In this document: positions 8,546-17,975 of the stretch, one piece after another
Layout: each line of letters starts with the position of its first letter
Numbering within the stretch: the stretch's first letter is position 1
Assembly (NCBI GenBank): GCA_022827425.1
Contig: JAJDSZ010000026.1
Span: forward strand, 1 to 32,203
Direction of reading: 5' to 3'
DNA from: Pseudomonadales bacterium
GTDB taxonomy: Bacteria; Pseudomonadota; Gammaproteobacteria; Pseudomonadales; Pseudohongiellaceae
Length of the DNA: 32,203 nucleotides
The notes under the pieces: generated by a model
The model's database searches: none
What the model was told of the DNA's origin: nothing
The model's input: the letters and a program-made list of their open reading frames with translations, nothing else
Made by a program: the position numbers and the translations under genes

Positions 8546-9385
8546 GTGCGGGCGAAAGCGGGTGTGCCGGAGCGGGTGGAGCGGGTGGGTATGCCTGTTT
8601 GGCGGATTCTTGGGCGCAATCCCGGGCCCATGACCGGGCCGGGGACGAACAGTTACCTGATTGGGGAGAAGCGGCTTTGCCTGGTGGACCCGGGGCCGAA
8701 GGACGAAGTCCAGTTGCGGAACTTTCTCGATGCCATAGGCGGGCGGGAGCTCGTCTATATTCTGGCCACCCATACCCATGGCGACCATTCTCCCGGCGCG
8801 ACCGCGCTGCGGGCCGCCACCGGGGCCGAGCTCGTTGGCCTGCCGGCGCCGGACCAGGGGCATAACGACACGAGTTTCCGACCCGCCCGCCAGTGGCGTC
8901 ACGGCGATCTGCTCGATTGCGGCGAGTATGGCATTCGCATGCTGCATACGCCGGGCCATGTTTCCAACCATTTCTGTTATCTGCTTTGTGAAGAGCAACT
9001 GCTGTTTACCGGGGATCATGTGCTGGAAGGCACCACTTCGGTGATTCTGCCTCCGGACGGCGACATGAGCGATTATCTTGCCAGCCTTGAGGCCCTGCTC
9101 AAGATTCCGCTGCGCTATCTCGCCCCGGGGCACGGCGGGATTATCGAGAAGCCGCACGAGGAAATCCGCAAGCTCATCCGGCACCGGATGTACCGGGAAG
9201 GCAAGGTGGAGCGCGGGCTTGCCGCCTGCGGCGGCGGCAGTCTGGCGGAACTTGTTACAGTAGTCTATGACGATGTCGATTCCGCCATGCATGGCTGGGC
9301 CTGCCGCACCATGCTGGCGCATTTGGAAAAACTTGAGCGGGAAGGCCGCGCGCGGCGCGCCGGCGAGCGATGGCTGCCGGTCTGA
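8546..9385 (+). CDS. Metallo-beta-lactamase-fold hydrolase (LACTB2-like)
   Basis: This 279-residue protein carries the metal-binding motif HTHGDH (His76, His78, Asp80, His81), a later HTPGHVSNH motif and FTGDHV, all hallmarks of the metallo-beta-lactamase fold. The early GPMTGPGTNSYLIG and a C-terminal winged-helix-like tail match the LACTB2-type group, some of which are ribonucleases; the true substrate here is unknown. The GTG at 8546 is chosen because a strong AAGGAGGT (8533-8540) sits 5 nt upstream. An in-frame ATG at 8516 would place that ribosome-binding site inside the gene. The 3' end overlaps the DUF523 gene by 16 bp, implying coupled translation. Confidence 0.9.
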   Translation: MRAKAGVPERVERVGMPVWRILGRNPGPMTGPGTNSYLIGEKRLCLVDPGPKDEVQLRNFLDAIGGRELVYILATHTHGDHSPGATALRAATGAELVGLPAPDQGHNDTSFRPARQWRHGDLLDCGEYGIRMLHTPGHVSNHFCYLLCEEQLLFTGDHVLEGTTSVILPPDGDMSDYLASLEALLKIPLRYLAPGHGGIIEKPHEEIRKLIRHRMYREGKVERGLAACGGGSLAELVTVVYDDVDSAMHGWACRTMLAHLEKLEREGRARRAGERWLPV

Positions 9386-10338
9386 GCGGGAAGATACCCG
9401 TCGGCGTCAGCAGTTGCCTGCTTGGCGAGCGGGTTCGCTACGACGGCGGCCACAAACGCCATGACTATGTGGTCGAGTCGCTCGGCAAGTGCTTCGAGTT
9501 TCATCCCTTTTGCCCGGAATTCGCCATCGGCCTGGGCGTTCCGCGGAAACCGATTCAGTTGACGAGGGACGGCACGGGGGAACTCCGCTGCGTTCAGGTG
9601 GATGACCCCCGGGTTGACCATGGCCGGGCGCTGCGCGACAGTCTGGATGTTGAGCGAATCCAAAGGCTCGGCCTGTGTGGCTACATCCTCAAGAAGGGCT
9701 CGCCAAGCTGCGGCATGGAAGCCGTGCCGGTTTGGCGGGGAGAAAACCCGGTGGGCGAAAGCAGCGGCATCTTCGCCCATGCTCTCATGCAGGCTTTCCC
9801 CTGGCTGCCGGTGGAAGACGAAGGCCGGCTTGGGGAGGCGCCATTGCGGGACAACTTCATCCAGCGCGTTTTTGTGTTGCGGCGCTGGTTCGCGCTGATG
9901 GATGAATGGCGATCGAAACCCGGCCCGGCCGCGCTGACCCGCTTTCACGCCCGCCACAAGCTCATCATCATGAGCTGCGACCCGGCCAGTTATCCCACCC
10001 TGGGCCGGTTGCTCGCGGAAGCCGGCAAGGATGATCTGGCGAGCATTGCGGAACGGTATCTGTCGGGGCTCATGGCGGCCCTGGGAAAACTGGCGACTCC
10101 CGGCAGGCATGGGAACGTGCTGCTCCACGTGCTGGGCTATCTGAAACACAGGCTCGACCGGGATGAACGCGAAGCGCTGCGGCAGGGCATCGACGACTTC
10201 CGGGAGGGCCGGGTTCCCCTGCAAACCCCCATCAGCTTGCTCAACCGCCAGTTCAGCCGGCATCCCGACCCGTACATCGCCGATTCCTGGTACATGAATC
10301 CGGAGCCCGGGGAAAAGGCTCTGCGGTCTGGAAGTTGA
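9370..10338 (+). CDS. DUF523-DUF1722 fusion protein (TudS/YbgA-like)
   Basis: This 322-residue protein has two domains. Residues about 8-150 are DUF523, with conserved Cys16 (SSCLLG), Cys48 (HPFCPE) and Cys114 (GSPSCG). In the TudS branch of this family, three such cysteines hold a [4Fe-4S] cluster used to desulfurate thiouracil. Residues about 190-310 are DUF1722 (YbgA-like), with the AxHKLIIMSCDP start, the LL-H-x-LGY-x-K helix and the PLQTPISLL end. The combined form is known, but its function is not settled. The upstream gene overlaps it by 16 bp. A thio-nucleobase or tRNA-sulfur salvage role is inference from the N-terminal half only. Confidence 0.92.
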   Translation: MAAGLSGKIPVGVSSCLLGERVRYDGGHKRHDYVVESLGKCFEFHPFCPEFAIGLGVPRKPIQLTRDGTGELRCVQVDDPRVDHGRALRDSLDVERIQRLGLCGYILKKGSPSCGMEAVPVWRGENPVGESSGIFAHALMQAFPWLPVEDEGRLGEAPLRDNFIQRVFVLRRWFALMDEWRSKPGPAALTRFHARHKLIIMSCDPASYPTLGRLLAEAGKDDLASIAERYLSGLMAALGKLATPGRHGNVLLHVLGYLKHRLDRDEREALRQGIDDFREGRVPLQTPISLLNRQFSRHPDPYIADSWYMNPEPGEKALRSGS

Positions 10339-10357
10339 AATCCGCCTCCACGCCTCT

Positions 10358-10425
10358 TTCCGTCATCCCGCGGGGAGATTCTGCGACTCCGCTTCGCTAC
10401 GCGCAGAATGGCAGGTGAGGGACTT
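10358..10425. repeat. Copy of the ATTCTGCG...CGCAGAAT dispersed palindromic repeat
   Basis: In the 254-bp gap between the DUF523 gene and nhaC, 8-bp arms ATTCTGCG (10378-10385) and CGCAGAAT (10402-10409) flank a 16-nt CT-rich centre. A CGTCATCCCGCGGGGAG outer segment lies on the left. The same core recurs at 14607-14638 and, in part, inside the 38-bp palindrome at about 2.7 kb. The remainder of the gap (10426-10592) shows no other recognisable feature. Confidence 0.75.
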
Positions 10426-10592
10426 CGCGCGGTATGTGCGGAGGGAGGTTCCGCGCGGTGTGGCGAGTGACGGGCAATAGACACGGCGGCGGCTGTGCCA
10501 GTATGCTTGGCGCTCCTTGCGAAACGCGCGGGTCAATGCCCGCGGCCCGCGACTTGCCAGCCGCGGGGGACGCGCTGAAAAGCGGCGAGCTT

Positions 10593-12080
10593 ATGGGACA
10601 GCACACCAGCGACGCGGCCCGGGAGCCTTCCCGGGAAAGAAAGCCGACCGTGGCCCAGGCGCTGCTGCCGGTGCTGGCGCTGGTTGTGATGCTGGCTTTT
10701 TCGGTCTATCTGTTCGGCGAAGACGCCAGCTATGGTCCGAACCAGATCGCCCTGGTCGTCGGCGCCGCGGTGGCCGCGGCGATGGGCTGGCGCAACGGCA
10801 TTGGCTGGCAACAGATCGAAAACGCCATCATCTCGGGCATATCGATTTCCCTCAAACCCATCCTCATCCTGCTTTGCGTGGGGCTGCTCATCGGTAGCTG
10901 GATCATGGGCGGCACCGTGCCGACGATGATTTATTACAGTCTGCTCATTCTCGATCCGTCCATCTTCTATTTTGCCTCCTGCCTGATCTGCGCCCTCATC
11001 GCCCTCAGCATCGGCAGTTCCTGGACCGTGGCCGGCACCGTGGGAATCGCCCTGATCGGCGCGAGCGCGGGGCTCGGGCTGTCACCGGCGATAACCGCCG
11101 GCGCGATCATTTCCGGCGCCTATTTTGGCGACAAGATGTCGCCCCTGTCGGAAACCACCAATCTCGCCCCCGCGGTGGCGGGAACCGACCTGTTCAGCCA
11201 TATCGGCCATATGGTCTGGACCGCGGTGCCAAGCATACTCATCGCGCTGTCGCTTTACGGCCTGATCGGACTCAATATCGATTCCAGCGCCAGCGCCGAC
11301 AATCTTGCAATCACCATGGCCCTGCTCAGGGAAAACTTCATGATTTCGCCGATCATGCTGCTGCCGGTGCTGGCCCTGCTGTGGATGGCCAATCGCAAGC
11401 TGCCGCCGATCCCCACGATCCTCACCGGTGGCATGTTCGGCGTGGCGCTCGCCCTGCTGTTCCAGCGGCAGGCCATACTCAATCTGCCCGGCGATGATCC
11501 CAATCTGCTGCTCGCCCTGGCGCGGGGTGTCTGGGAAACCTTTTTCAATGGCTTTGTGCTGCAAAGCGGCAACGCCACCCTGGACGATCTCATGTCCCGG
11601 GGCGGCATGAGTTCCATGCTCAATACCGTATGGCTGATTCTCTGCGCCATGGTGTTCGGCGCCACCATGGAGCGGGTCGGCCTGCTGCGGCGGCTGGTGG
11701 ATTTCGCGCTGTCCTTCGTTCACAGCACCGGCAGCCTGATCACCACCACCGTGGCCACCTGCATCGGCGCCAACATCATCACCTCGGACCAGTACATCTC
11801 CATCGTGCTGCCGGGGCGCATGTACAAGCTGGAATACCAGAGCCGCGACCTCGACCTGAAAAACCTTTCGCGCACCCTGGAAGACTCGGGCACCATCACC
11901 TCCCCGCTGGTGCCATGGAATACCTGCGGCGCCTACATGAGCGGCACTCTTGGGGTGGCCACCCTGGCCTACTTCCCCTTCTGCTTCTTCAACATGATCT
12001 GCCCGGTCATTGCGATCATCTACGGTTTTTTCAACTTCAAGATCGCCCCGGCGGGGACACCCGGGCACCAGTTGGCCTGA
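10593..12080 (+). CDS. nhaC: NhaC-type Na+/H+ antiporter
   Basis: This 495-residue integral membrane protein has about 11 hydrophobic segments starting near residue 22. The [16 protein letters not shown] and [19 protein letters not shown] segments are signature stretches of the NhaC family; the second contains the conserved acidic and Ser/Thr residues of the ion pathway. NhaC proteins exchange cytoplasmic Na+ for external H+ (or swap an organic acid pair, as in MleN), so the exact substrate is inferred. The ATG at 10593 starts MGQHTSD ahead of the first membrane helix. The frame is open upstream to 10434, but that part crosses the repeat region and is not convincing. It is transcribed alone, with a 100-bp gap before proA. 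Confidence 0.92.
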   Translation: MGQHTSDAAREPSRERKPTVAQALLPVLALVVMLAFSVYLFGEDASYGPNQIALVVGAAVAAAMGWRNGIGWQQIENAIISGISISLKPILILLCVGLLIGSWIMGGTVPTMIYYSLLILDPSIFYFASCLICALIALSIGSSWTVAGTVGIALIGASAGLGLSPAITAGAIISGAYFGDKMSPLSETTNLAPAVAGTDLFSHIGHMVWTAVPSILIALSLYGLIGLNIDSSASADNLAITMALLRENFMISPIMLLPVLALLWMANRKLPPIPTILTGGMFGVALALLFQRQAILNLPGDDPNLLLALARGVWETFFNGFVLQSGNATLDDLMSRGGMSSMLNTVWLILCAMVFGATMERVGLLRRLVDFALSFVHSTGSLITTTVATCIGANIITSDQYISIVLPGRMYKLEYQSRDLDLKNLSRTLEDSGTITSPLVPWNTCGAYMSGTLGVATLAYFPFCFFNMICPVIAIIYGFFNFKIAPAGTPGHQLA

Positions 12081-12129
12081 TGGTTCCCCGGGCGAAGCGA
12101 AGCCGCAGAACGACAGCGGGTTTCGGGGT

Positions 12130-12135
12130 TATAAT
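12130..12135 (+). promoter_or_regulatory. Probable -10 element (TATAAT) upstream of proA
   Basis: A consensus TATAAT sits 45 bp before the proA ATG in the 100-bp gap after nhaC. No good -35 hexamer is spaced at 16-18 bp. It is the most consensus-like -10 in the window and would drive proA-nadD-rsfS. Confidence 0.42.
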
Positions 12136-12180
12136 TTGGCGCCGGGTTCCGCACTGCCCGATCTGTCGAATGCAAGCCAA

Positions 12181-13440
<1,260 letters not shown>

Positions 13441-13447
13441 AAGACAG

Positions 13448-14083
13448 ATGACCAGGCGCGTCGGCATTTTCGGCGGCATGTTCGATCCGGTGCATCACGG
13501 ACACATGGCGGTAGCCAGACATGCCGTGGAGTATCTCAATCTCGATCAACTGCTGCTGATTCCCTGCAAGCTGCCCGGTCACCGCGGGCTTCCCGCGGCC
13601 AGCGGCGAACAACGCCTGCGGATGCTCGAACTCGCCGCGGCGGATGATCCCCGCATTGCCGTGGACCCCATCGAGCTTTCCAGCGAGGGCGTGTCGTATA
13701 CGGTCCACACCCTGGCGCGCCTCCGCCGGCGCCTGCCCGATGCCCGCCTCGTGCTTGTGCTCGGCATCGACGCCTTTCTCGGCCTGCCGGGCTGGCGCGA
13801 CCCGGAGCGATTGTTCCGGATGGCGCATGTACTGGTAATCGCCAGACGAAACCTGCCGATGGATTACCATATGGCGGGCAGATTGGGAGGCGCGATGGCG
13901 CAAGACCCGGAACAGTTGTTCAGCGGCAAGGCGGGCAGGGTGCTGCTCAGTCCGGAGCCGGCAATGGACGCTTCTTCCACGGCGACGCGTGAACGGCTTG
14001 CCGAAGGCCGCCGGGCCCCGCTGCCCGGCACGGTGCTCGCCTACATCAGGGAACAGGGACTGTATCGCGGGGAGAATACATGA
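13448..14083 (+). CDS. nadD: Nicotinate-nucleotide adenylyltransferase
   Basis: This 211-residue enzyme adenylates nicotinate mononucleotide to form nicotinate adenine dinucleotide in NAD synthesis. The nucleotidyltransferase motif GGMFDPVHHGH at residues 9-19 supplies the HxGH site. The C-terminal SSTATRERLAEG segment is the family's ISSTxIR-type motif, here with Ala for the usual hydrophobic residue. Length matches the family (about 210). It starts 7 bp after proA and its end overlaps the rsfS start by 4 bp (ATGA), so the three genes are one operon. Confidence 0.96.
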   Translation: MTRRVGIFGGMFDPVHHGHMAVARHAVEYLNLDQLLLIPCKLPGHRGLPAASGEQRLRMLELAAADDPRIAVDPIELSSEGVSYTVHTLARLRRRLPDARLVLVLGIDAFLGLPGWRDPERLFRMAHVLVIARRNLPMDYHMAGRLGGAMAQDPEQLFSGKAGRVLLSPEPAMDASSTATRERLAEGRRAPLPGTVLAYIREQGLYRGENT

Positions 14084-14457
14084 CGGCGCAGGCAAGGAAG
14101 AAGGAGCAGCCGGGAACACTCGGCGAAAGGCAAATCGCCCGGCTGGTGGAAAACATTCTCGAAGACGGCAAGGCGGAGTCAATCAGTTGCATGGATGTGC
14201 GGCAACTGACTTCCATTACCGATTACATGGTGATGGCGACGGGAAACTCCCGCATCCATACCAGGGCGCTGGCCGACGCCATCGTCGAGAAAATGAAAGA
14301 GCGCGGGGTGGCCACCAGTGGAATCGAAGGCCTCCCCGCCGCCGAATGGGTTCTGGTGGACCTCGGCCCCGTGGTGGTCCACATCATGCTCGCCCAGGCC
14401 CGCGCCCTCTACGACCTTGAAGAACTATGGAACCTGCAGCCCGTTTCCAAAGCCTGA
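14080..14457 (+). CDS. rsfS: Ribosomal silencing factor RsfS
   Basis: This 125-residue protein belongs to the RsfS/Iojap family, which binds ribosomal protein uL14 on the large subunit and blocks subunit joining during starvation. The SITDYMVMATGNSRIH stretch, the GIEGLPAAEWVLVDLG stretch and the final YDLEELW are the conserved family blocks. It is about 20 residues longer than the E. coli protein at the N-terminus. It overlaps nadD by ATGA. The rlmH gene that often follows rsfS is not present in the 358-bp gap downstream. Confidence 0.95.
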   Translation: MTAQARKKEQPGTLGERQIARLVENILEDGKAESISCMDVRQLTSITDYMVMATGNSRIHTRALADAIVEKMKERGVATSGIEGLPAAEWVLVDLGPVVVHIMLAQARALYDLEELWNLQPVSKA

Positions 14458-14485
14458 CAGGGTGAGGGCCGGTCGGCGCAGCCGA

Positions 14486-14504
14486 TCAAAAGCAGCGCTT
14501 TTGA
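14486..14504. terminator. Short perfect hairpin after rsfS (possible weak terminator)
   Basis: An 8-bp perfect stem with a 3-nt loop begins 28 bp after the rsfS stop. No U-run follows, so termination would be inefficient or factor-dependent; it may instead be part of the adjacent palindrome series. Confidence 0.35.
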
Positions 14505-14599
14505 AGGCCCGAACGGCTCGCCATGGATGGCGAGACCGGGGATTGGCGAAACCTGACCAGTCGCGCCATGGATGGCAAAAACACATTCACGGTATCCCT

Positions 14600-14680
14600 G
14601 CGTGAGATTCTGCGACTCCGCTTCGCTCCGCGCAGAATGACGGAGTAGTGGGGTGCTACGCTCCGCGCAGAATGACGGGG
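14600..14680. repeat. Dispersed palindromic repeat copy plus a 20-nt direct repeat
   Basis: The arms ATTCTGCG (14607-14614) and CGCAGAAT (14631-14638) flank the centre ACTCCGCTTCGCTCCG. This is nearly identical to the copy at 10378-10409. The right half is duplicated 35 bp downstream (14659-14678), suggesting local growth of the repeat. Confidence 0.78.
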
Positions 14681-14749
14681 TGGGGTGCGGCGCCGTAATG
14701 AGAATTGCCGACAGCGAACGGAAACAAGTGATTTCATGCCGCAAATCAG

Positions 14750-14755
14750 TACAAT
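14750..14755 (+). promoter_or_regulatory. Possible -10 element (TACAAT) upstream of mrdA
   Basis: TACAAT is 60 bp upstream of the mrdA start and the only good -10 candidate between the repeat array and the gene. The -35 region is not convincing. Confidence 0.3.
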
Positions 14756-14815
14756 AGGGGGAATTGTCCATAGCCCGCCGGGAACCGCCAAAGCCGCGGC
14801 GCCGGGAGGCGTCCC

Positions 14816-16789
14816 ATGACCAGCAGGTGGAAATTCCGCGACCACGAGGCCGAGGGCCGGATGTTCAACCGGCGCGTCAATCTCGTCCTGTTCTTTGTTT
14901 TCCTGATGCTGGCCACCCTGGTGGCGAAGCTCGTGGACCTGCAGGTGATGCAGTACGAGTACTTTGCCGCCCGTTCCGACGGCAACCGCCTGCATGTCCA
15001 GTACGTGCCTCCCGAACGCGGCGTGATCTACGACCGCGCCGGGACCCTGATCGCCGACAATACGCCAGTGTACAACCTCACCATCGTGCCGGAAGAAGTC
15101 GACGATCTCGAGGCGACCCTGGGTTATCTCGCCGGGTTCGTGAGCCTCGAAGCCGATGACATCGAGACCTTCGAAGACCAGTTGCGCCGCAGCCGGGTGC
15201 CGTATTCCTCCGTTCCCCTGCGCTATGTGCTCACCGAAGAGGAAAAGTACCGGGTGGCGGTCAACGGCCATCGCCTGCCCGGGGTGCGCATGGAGCCCCA
15301 GCTCATGCGCCATTATCCCTTCGCCGATCTCACCGCCCATGCCGTGGGCTATGTCTCCCATATCAACCAGCAGGAACTCGACGCGCTGGACGAAACCGAA
15401 TTCGAGAATTACGGCGGCACCACCCATATCGGCAAGACCGGCGTGGAGCGCACCTACGAGCACCTGCTCCACGGCCAGGTGGGCTATGAAACCGTGGAAA
15501 AGAACAACCGCGGGCGGGTCACCCGGGTGCTTGAGCGCACCGAGGCCATTCGCGGGCGCGATATCGTCCTGCATCTCGACTACCAGTTGCAGCGGGCGGC
15601 CGAGGAAGCGCTGGGCGATTACCGCGGCGCCGTGGTGGCCATCGAGCCCGCCAGCGGCGGCATTCTGGCCATGGTCAGCAAGCCGGGCTTCGATCCGAAC
15701 CTGTTCGTCACCGGCATCAGCAACCGCGACTACGGCGCCCTGGTCACCGACGAGATCAACACGCCATTGTTCGACCGCAGCACCAACCCCTATCCACCGG
15801 GTTCCACCATCAAGCCCGTATTGGGGCTGGCGGGGCTGCATTTCGGCCATATCGACTATCAATTCACCATCATGGACCCGGGCTGGTTCCGGCTCCCCGG
15901 CGTGTCCTACCGCTGGAACAACTGGACCATGCGCACCGCCATCGGCGGCGGCCACGGCGAGACCGATCTGCGCAAGGCGATTTACCAGTCCAGCGACACC
16001 TTCTTCTACCAGCTTGGCCATACCATGGGCATCGACCAGATTCACGATTTCATGTCGCTGTTCGGCTTTGGCGACAATCTGGCTCTCGACATCAACTATG
16101 CCCGCACCGGGGTCCTGCCTTCCCGGGACTGGAAAATGGAAACCCGCGGCGAACCCTGGTATCCGGGGGATACCATCAACTCTTCCATCGGCCAGGGCTA
16201 CATGTGGGCGACGCCCCTGCAGCTTGCCACCGCGGCGGCGGTGATCGCCAATGAAGGCCGCATGGTGCGGCCGCGCATGCTGAAAAGCGTCGCTGGCGAA
16301 CTGTGGGATTTTCCGGAGCAGCATTCGGTGCCCGATGTGCTGCTGGAAGATCCGGACTACTGGCGCTACATGCGCGACGCCATGACCATGGTGGTGCATC
16401 GCCCCTATTCCAACGTATTCCGGGACTACGGCACCGCCTACGAATACACCGCCAGGGCGGACCCGGACATGAACTACCTGCTCGCCGGCAAGACCGGCAC
16501 CGCCCAGGTGGTGGGCATCGACCAGAGCATTCGTTCCAGCGAGGATATCCGGGTTTCCGACCTGAACAAGGACCACGCCCTGTTCATCGCCTTCGCCCCC
16601 GCGGCCCACCCCGTCATTGCGCCGCAGATTGCGCTTGCGGTCTTTGTGGAAAACGGCGAATCGGGCAGCGCCGTCGCCGGCCCGGTGGCCAAGCGGATCA
16701 GCGACGCCTGGCTGCTCGATATCCTCGATCTTGATCTGGACGTGGAGCCGGCAGTGGAAAGCTCCGAGGCGGGCCGGGTCGGTGAATAG
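14816..16789 (+). CDS. mrdA: Penicillin-binding protein 2 (elongasome transpeptidase)
   Basis: This 657-residue inner-membrane transpeptidase cross-links peptidoglycan during side-wall elongation with RodA and MreB. One membrane helix lies at about 22-42. The pedestal domain follows, then the transpeptidase domain with Ser330 in PGSTIKP (the same residue number as E. coli PBP2), the SSD triad at 392-394 and KTG at 559-561. GGGAGG at 14804-14809 sits 6 nt before the ATG. The end overlaps the rodA start by 8 bp. It leads the cell-wall block mrdA-rodA-rlpA-dacA, as in many gammaproteobacteria. Confidence 0.97.
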   Translation: MTSRWKFRDHEAEGRMFNRRVNLVLFFVFLMLATLVAKLVDLQVMQYEYFAARSDGNRLHVQYVPPERGVIYDRAGTLIADNTPVYNLTIVPEEVDDLEATLGYLAGFVSLEADDIETFEDQLRRSRVPYSSVPLRYVLTEEEKYRVAVNGHRLPGVRMEPQLMRHYPFADLTAHAVGYVSHINQQELDALDETEFENYGGTTHIGKTGVERTYEHLLHGQVGYETVEKNNRGRVTRVLERTEAIRGRDIVLHLDYQLQRAAEEALGDYRGAVVAIEPASGGILAMVSKPGFDPNLFVTGISNRDYGALVTDEINTPLFDRSTNPYPPGSTIKPVLGLAGLHFGHIDYQFTIMDPGWFRLPGVSYRWNNWTMRTAIGGGHGETDLRKAIYQSSDTFFYQLGHTMGIDQIHDFMSLFGFGDNLALDINYARTGVLPSRDWKMETRGEPWYPGDTINSSIGQGYMWATPLQLATAAAVIANEGRMVRPRMLKSVAGELWDFPEQHSVPDVLLEDPDYWRYMRDAMTMVVHRPYSNVFRDYGTAYEYTARADPDMNYLLAGKTGTAQVVGIDQSIRSSEDIRVSDLNKDHALFIAFAPAAHPVIAPQIALAVFVENGESGSAVAGPVAKRISDAWLLDILDLDLDVEPAVESSEAGRVGE

Positions 16790-17921
16790 CCGAACCTACG
16801 GGCAAGCGGCGGCGCCCCAGGGGCGCTGGGCGGGCCGCAGCCCCAATGTGGATATCGGCCTGCTGTTGATCGTGGGCCTGCTCAGCATTTTCGGCCTGGC
16901 CGCCCTGTACAGCGCTTCCGACGGCGACAGCGTCCTGATCCAGCGGCAGGCGGCCATCACCGGGCTTGGCGTCGTCGCCATGCTGGTGGTGGCGCAACTC
17001 GACCTGCGCCTGGTGCAGCGGTTCGCCCCGCATATCTACCTCGGCGGCCTCGCCCTGCTCGCCCTCGTGCTTGCCTTCGGGGTGGAAGCCAACGGCGCCC
17101 GCAGTTGGCTCGATTTGCCCGGACTGCCGAGTTTCCAGCCTTCGGAGTTGATGAAATTCGTCGTTCCCGGCATGCTCGCCGCCTATCTGGCCTCGCAGCC
17201 CCTGCCGCCCCGGTTCCCGCGCATCCTTGTCGCCGGGCTGCTGGTGTTACTGCCCGCGGGACTGATCGTGCTGCAGAACGACCTCGGCACCGCCATGCTC
17301 GTGGCCATGGCGGGATTCTTCGTGCTGCTGCTTGCCGGCATGAGCCTGCGGCTGATCGCCTTTGGCGGCCTGCTTGCCCTGCTTGCCTCGCCGGTGTGGT
17401 TTCTGTTCTACGCCCAGGAACATCAGAAAAACCGCATCCGGAGCTTTGTCGACCCGTACAACGACCCGGCCGGCGCCGGCTACAATATCATCCAGTCCCA
17501 GATCGCCATCGGTTCCGGGGGCGTGACCGGCAAGGGATTCGGCGAAGGCGACCAGTCCCGGCTCGATTTCATTCCCGAATCCCATACCGATTTCATCTTC
17601 GCCGTCATCGCCGAAGAGTTCGGCCTCGCCGGCGCCCTGGTTCTGCTCGGGCTGTTTGTGCTGCTGCTTTGGCGCGGCCTGCGGATTGCCGTCAATGCCG
17701 GCGACATGTTCGCCCGGCTGCTTGCCGGCGGCATCGTGCTCATCGTGTTTTTCAATGTGTACGTGAACATGGCCATGGTGATCGGCCTGTTGCCGGTGAT
17801 CGGGCTTCCCCTGCCGCTGATCAGCCGGGGAGGCACGGCGATCATCGCTTTCTTCATCGGCTTTGGCCTGCTCATGTCCATCGAGGCAGACAGCCGCAAG
17901 GGCAGTGCGAGAAATCGCTAA
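16782..17921 (+). CDS. rodA: Rod-shape-determining protein RodA (SEDS glycosyltransferase)
   Basis: This 379-residue SEDS polymerase extends glycan strands from lipid II, paired with PBP2. About ten membrane helices are visible, along with conserved SEDS blocks: GARSWLDL with QPSELMK, LQNDLGTAM, the periplasmic stretch from RIRSFVDPYNDP to GYNIIQSQIAIGSGG, FIPESHTDFIFAVIAEE, and GLPLPLISRGGTA near the end. The GTG at 16782 overlaps the mrdA stop by 8 bp (GGTGAATAG), giving translational coupling of the two partner enzymes. A longer in-frame upstream extension lies inside mrdA and is rejected. Confidence 0.96.
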   Translation: MNSRTYGQAAAPQGRWAGRSPNVDIGLLLIVGLLSIFGLAALYSASDGDSVLIQRQAAITGLGVVAMLVVAQLDLRLVQRFAPHIYLGGLALLALVLAFGVEANGARSWLDLPGLPSFQPSELMKFVVPGMLAAYLASQPLPPRFPRILVAGLLVLLPAGLIVLQNDLGTAMLVAMAGFFVLLLAGMSLRLIAFGGLLALLASPVWFLFYAQEHQKNRIRSFVDPYNDPAGAGYNIIQSQIAIGSGGVTGKGFGEGDQSRLDFIPESHTDFIFAVIAEEFGLAGALVLLGLFVLLLWRGLRIAVNAGDMFARLLAGGIVLIVFFNVYVNMAMVIGLLPVIGLPLPLISRGGTAIIAFFIGFGLLMSIEADSRKGSARNR

Positions 17922-17975
17922 ATCGTATTCAATTCCGGGCGTTATTCTGAGAGGGGGTTCGGTGGAATTGCCATC

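Larger units (their letters stand above)
14458..14815. repeat. Repeat-rich intergenic gap in the usual rlmH position
   Basis: This 358-bp stretch has no supported gene. It holds an 8-bp-stem hairpin TCAAAAGC-AGC-GCTTTTGA (14486-14504), two GCCATGGATGGC palindromes (18 bp at 14517-14534, and 14565-14576), the dispersed ATTCTGCG...CGCAGAAT repeat (14607-14638), and a 20-nt direct repeat ending in CGCAGAATGACGG (14624-14643 and 14659-14678). A TACAAT at 14750-14755 and the mrdA ribosome-binding site GGGAGG at 14804-14809 complete it. Confidence 0.8.

Noticed and set aside
14486-16609. A 707-codon open frame on the minus strand opposite mrdA
   Set aside because: It lies antisense to PBP2, which has all three catalytic motifs; its translation is His/Gly/Val-rich as expected for a GC-rich shadow frame.
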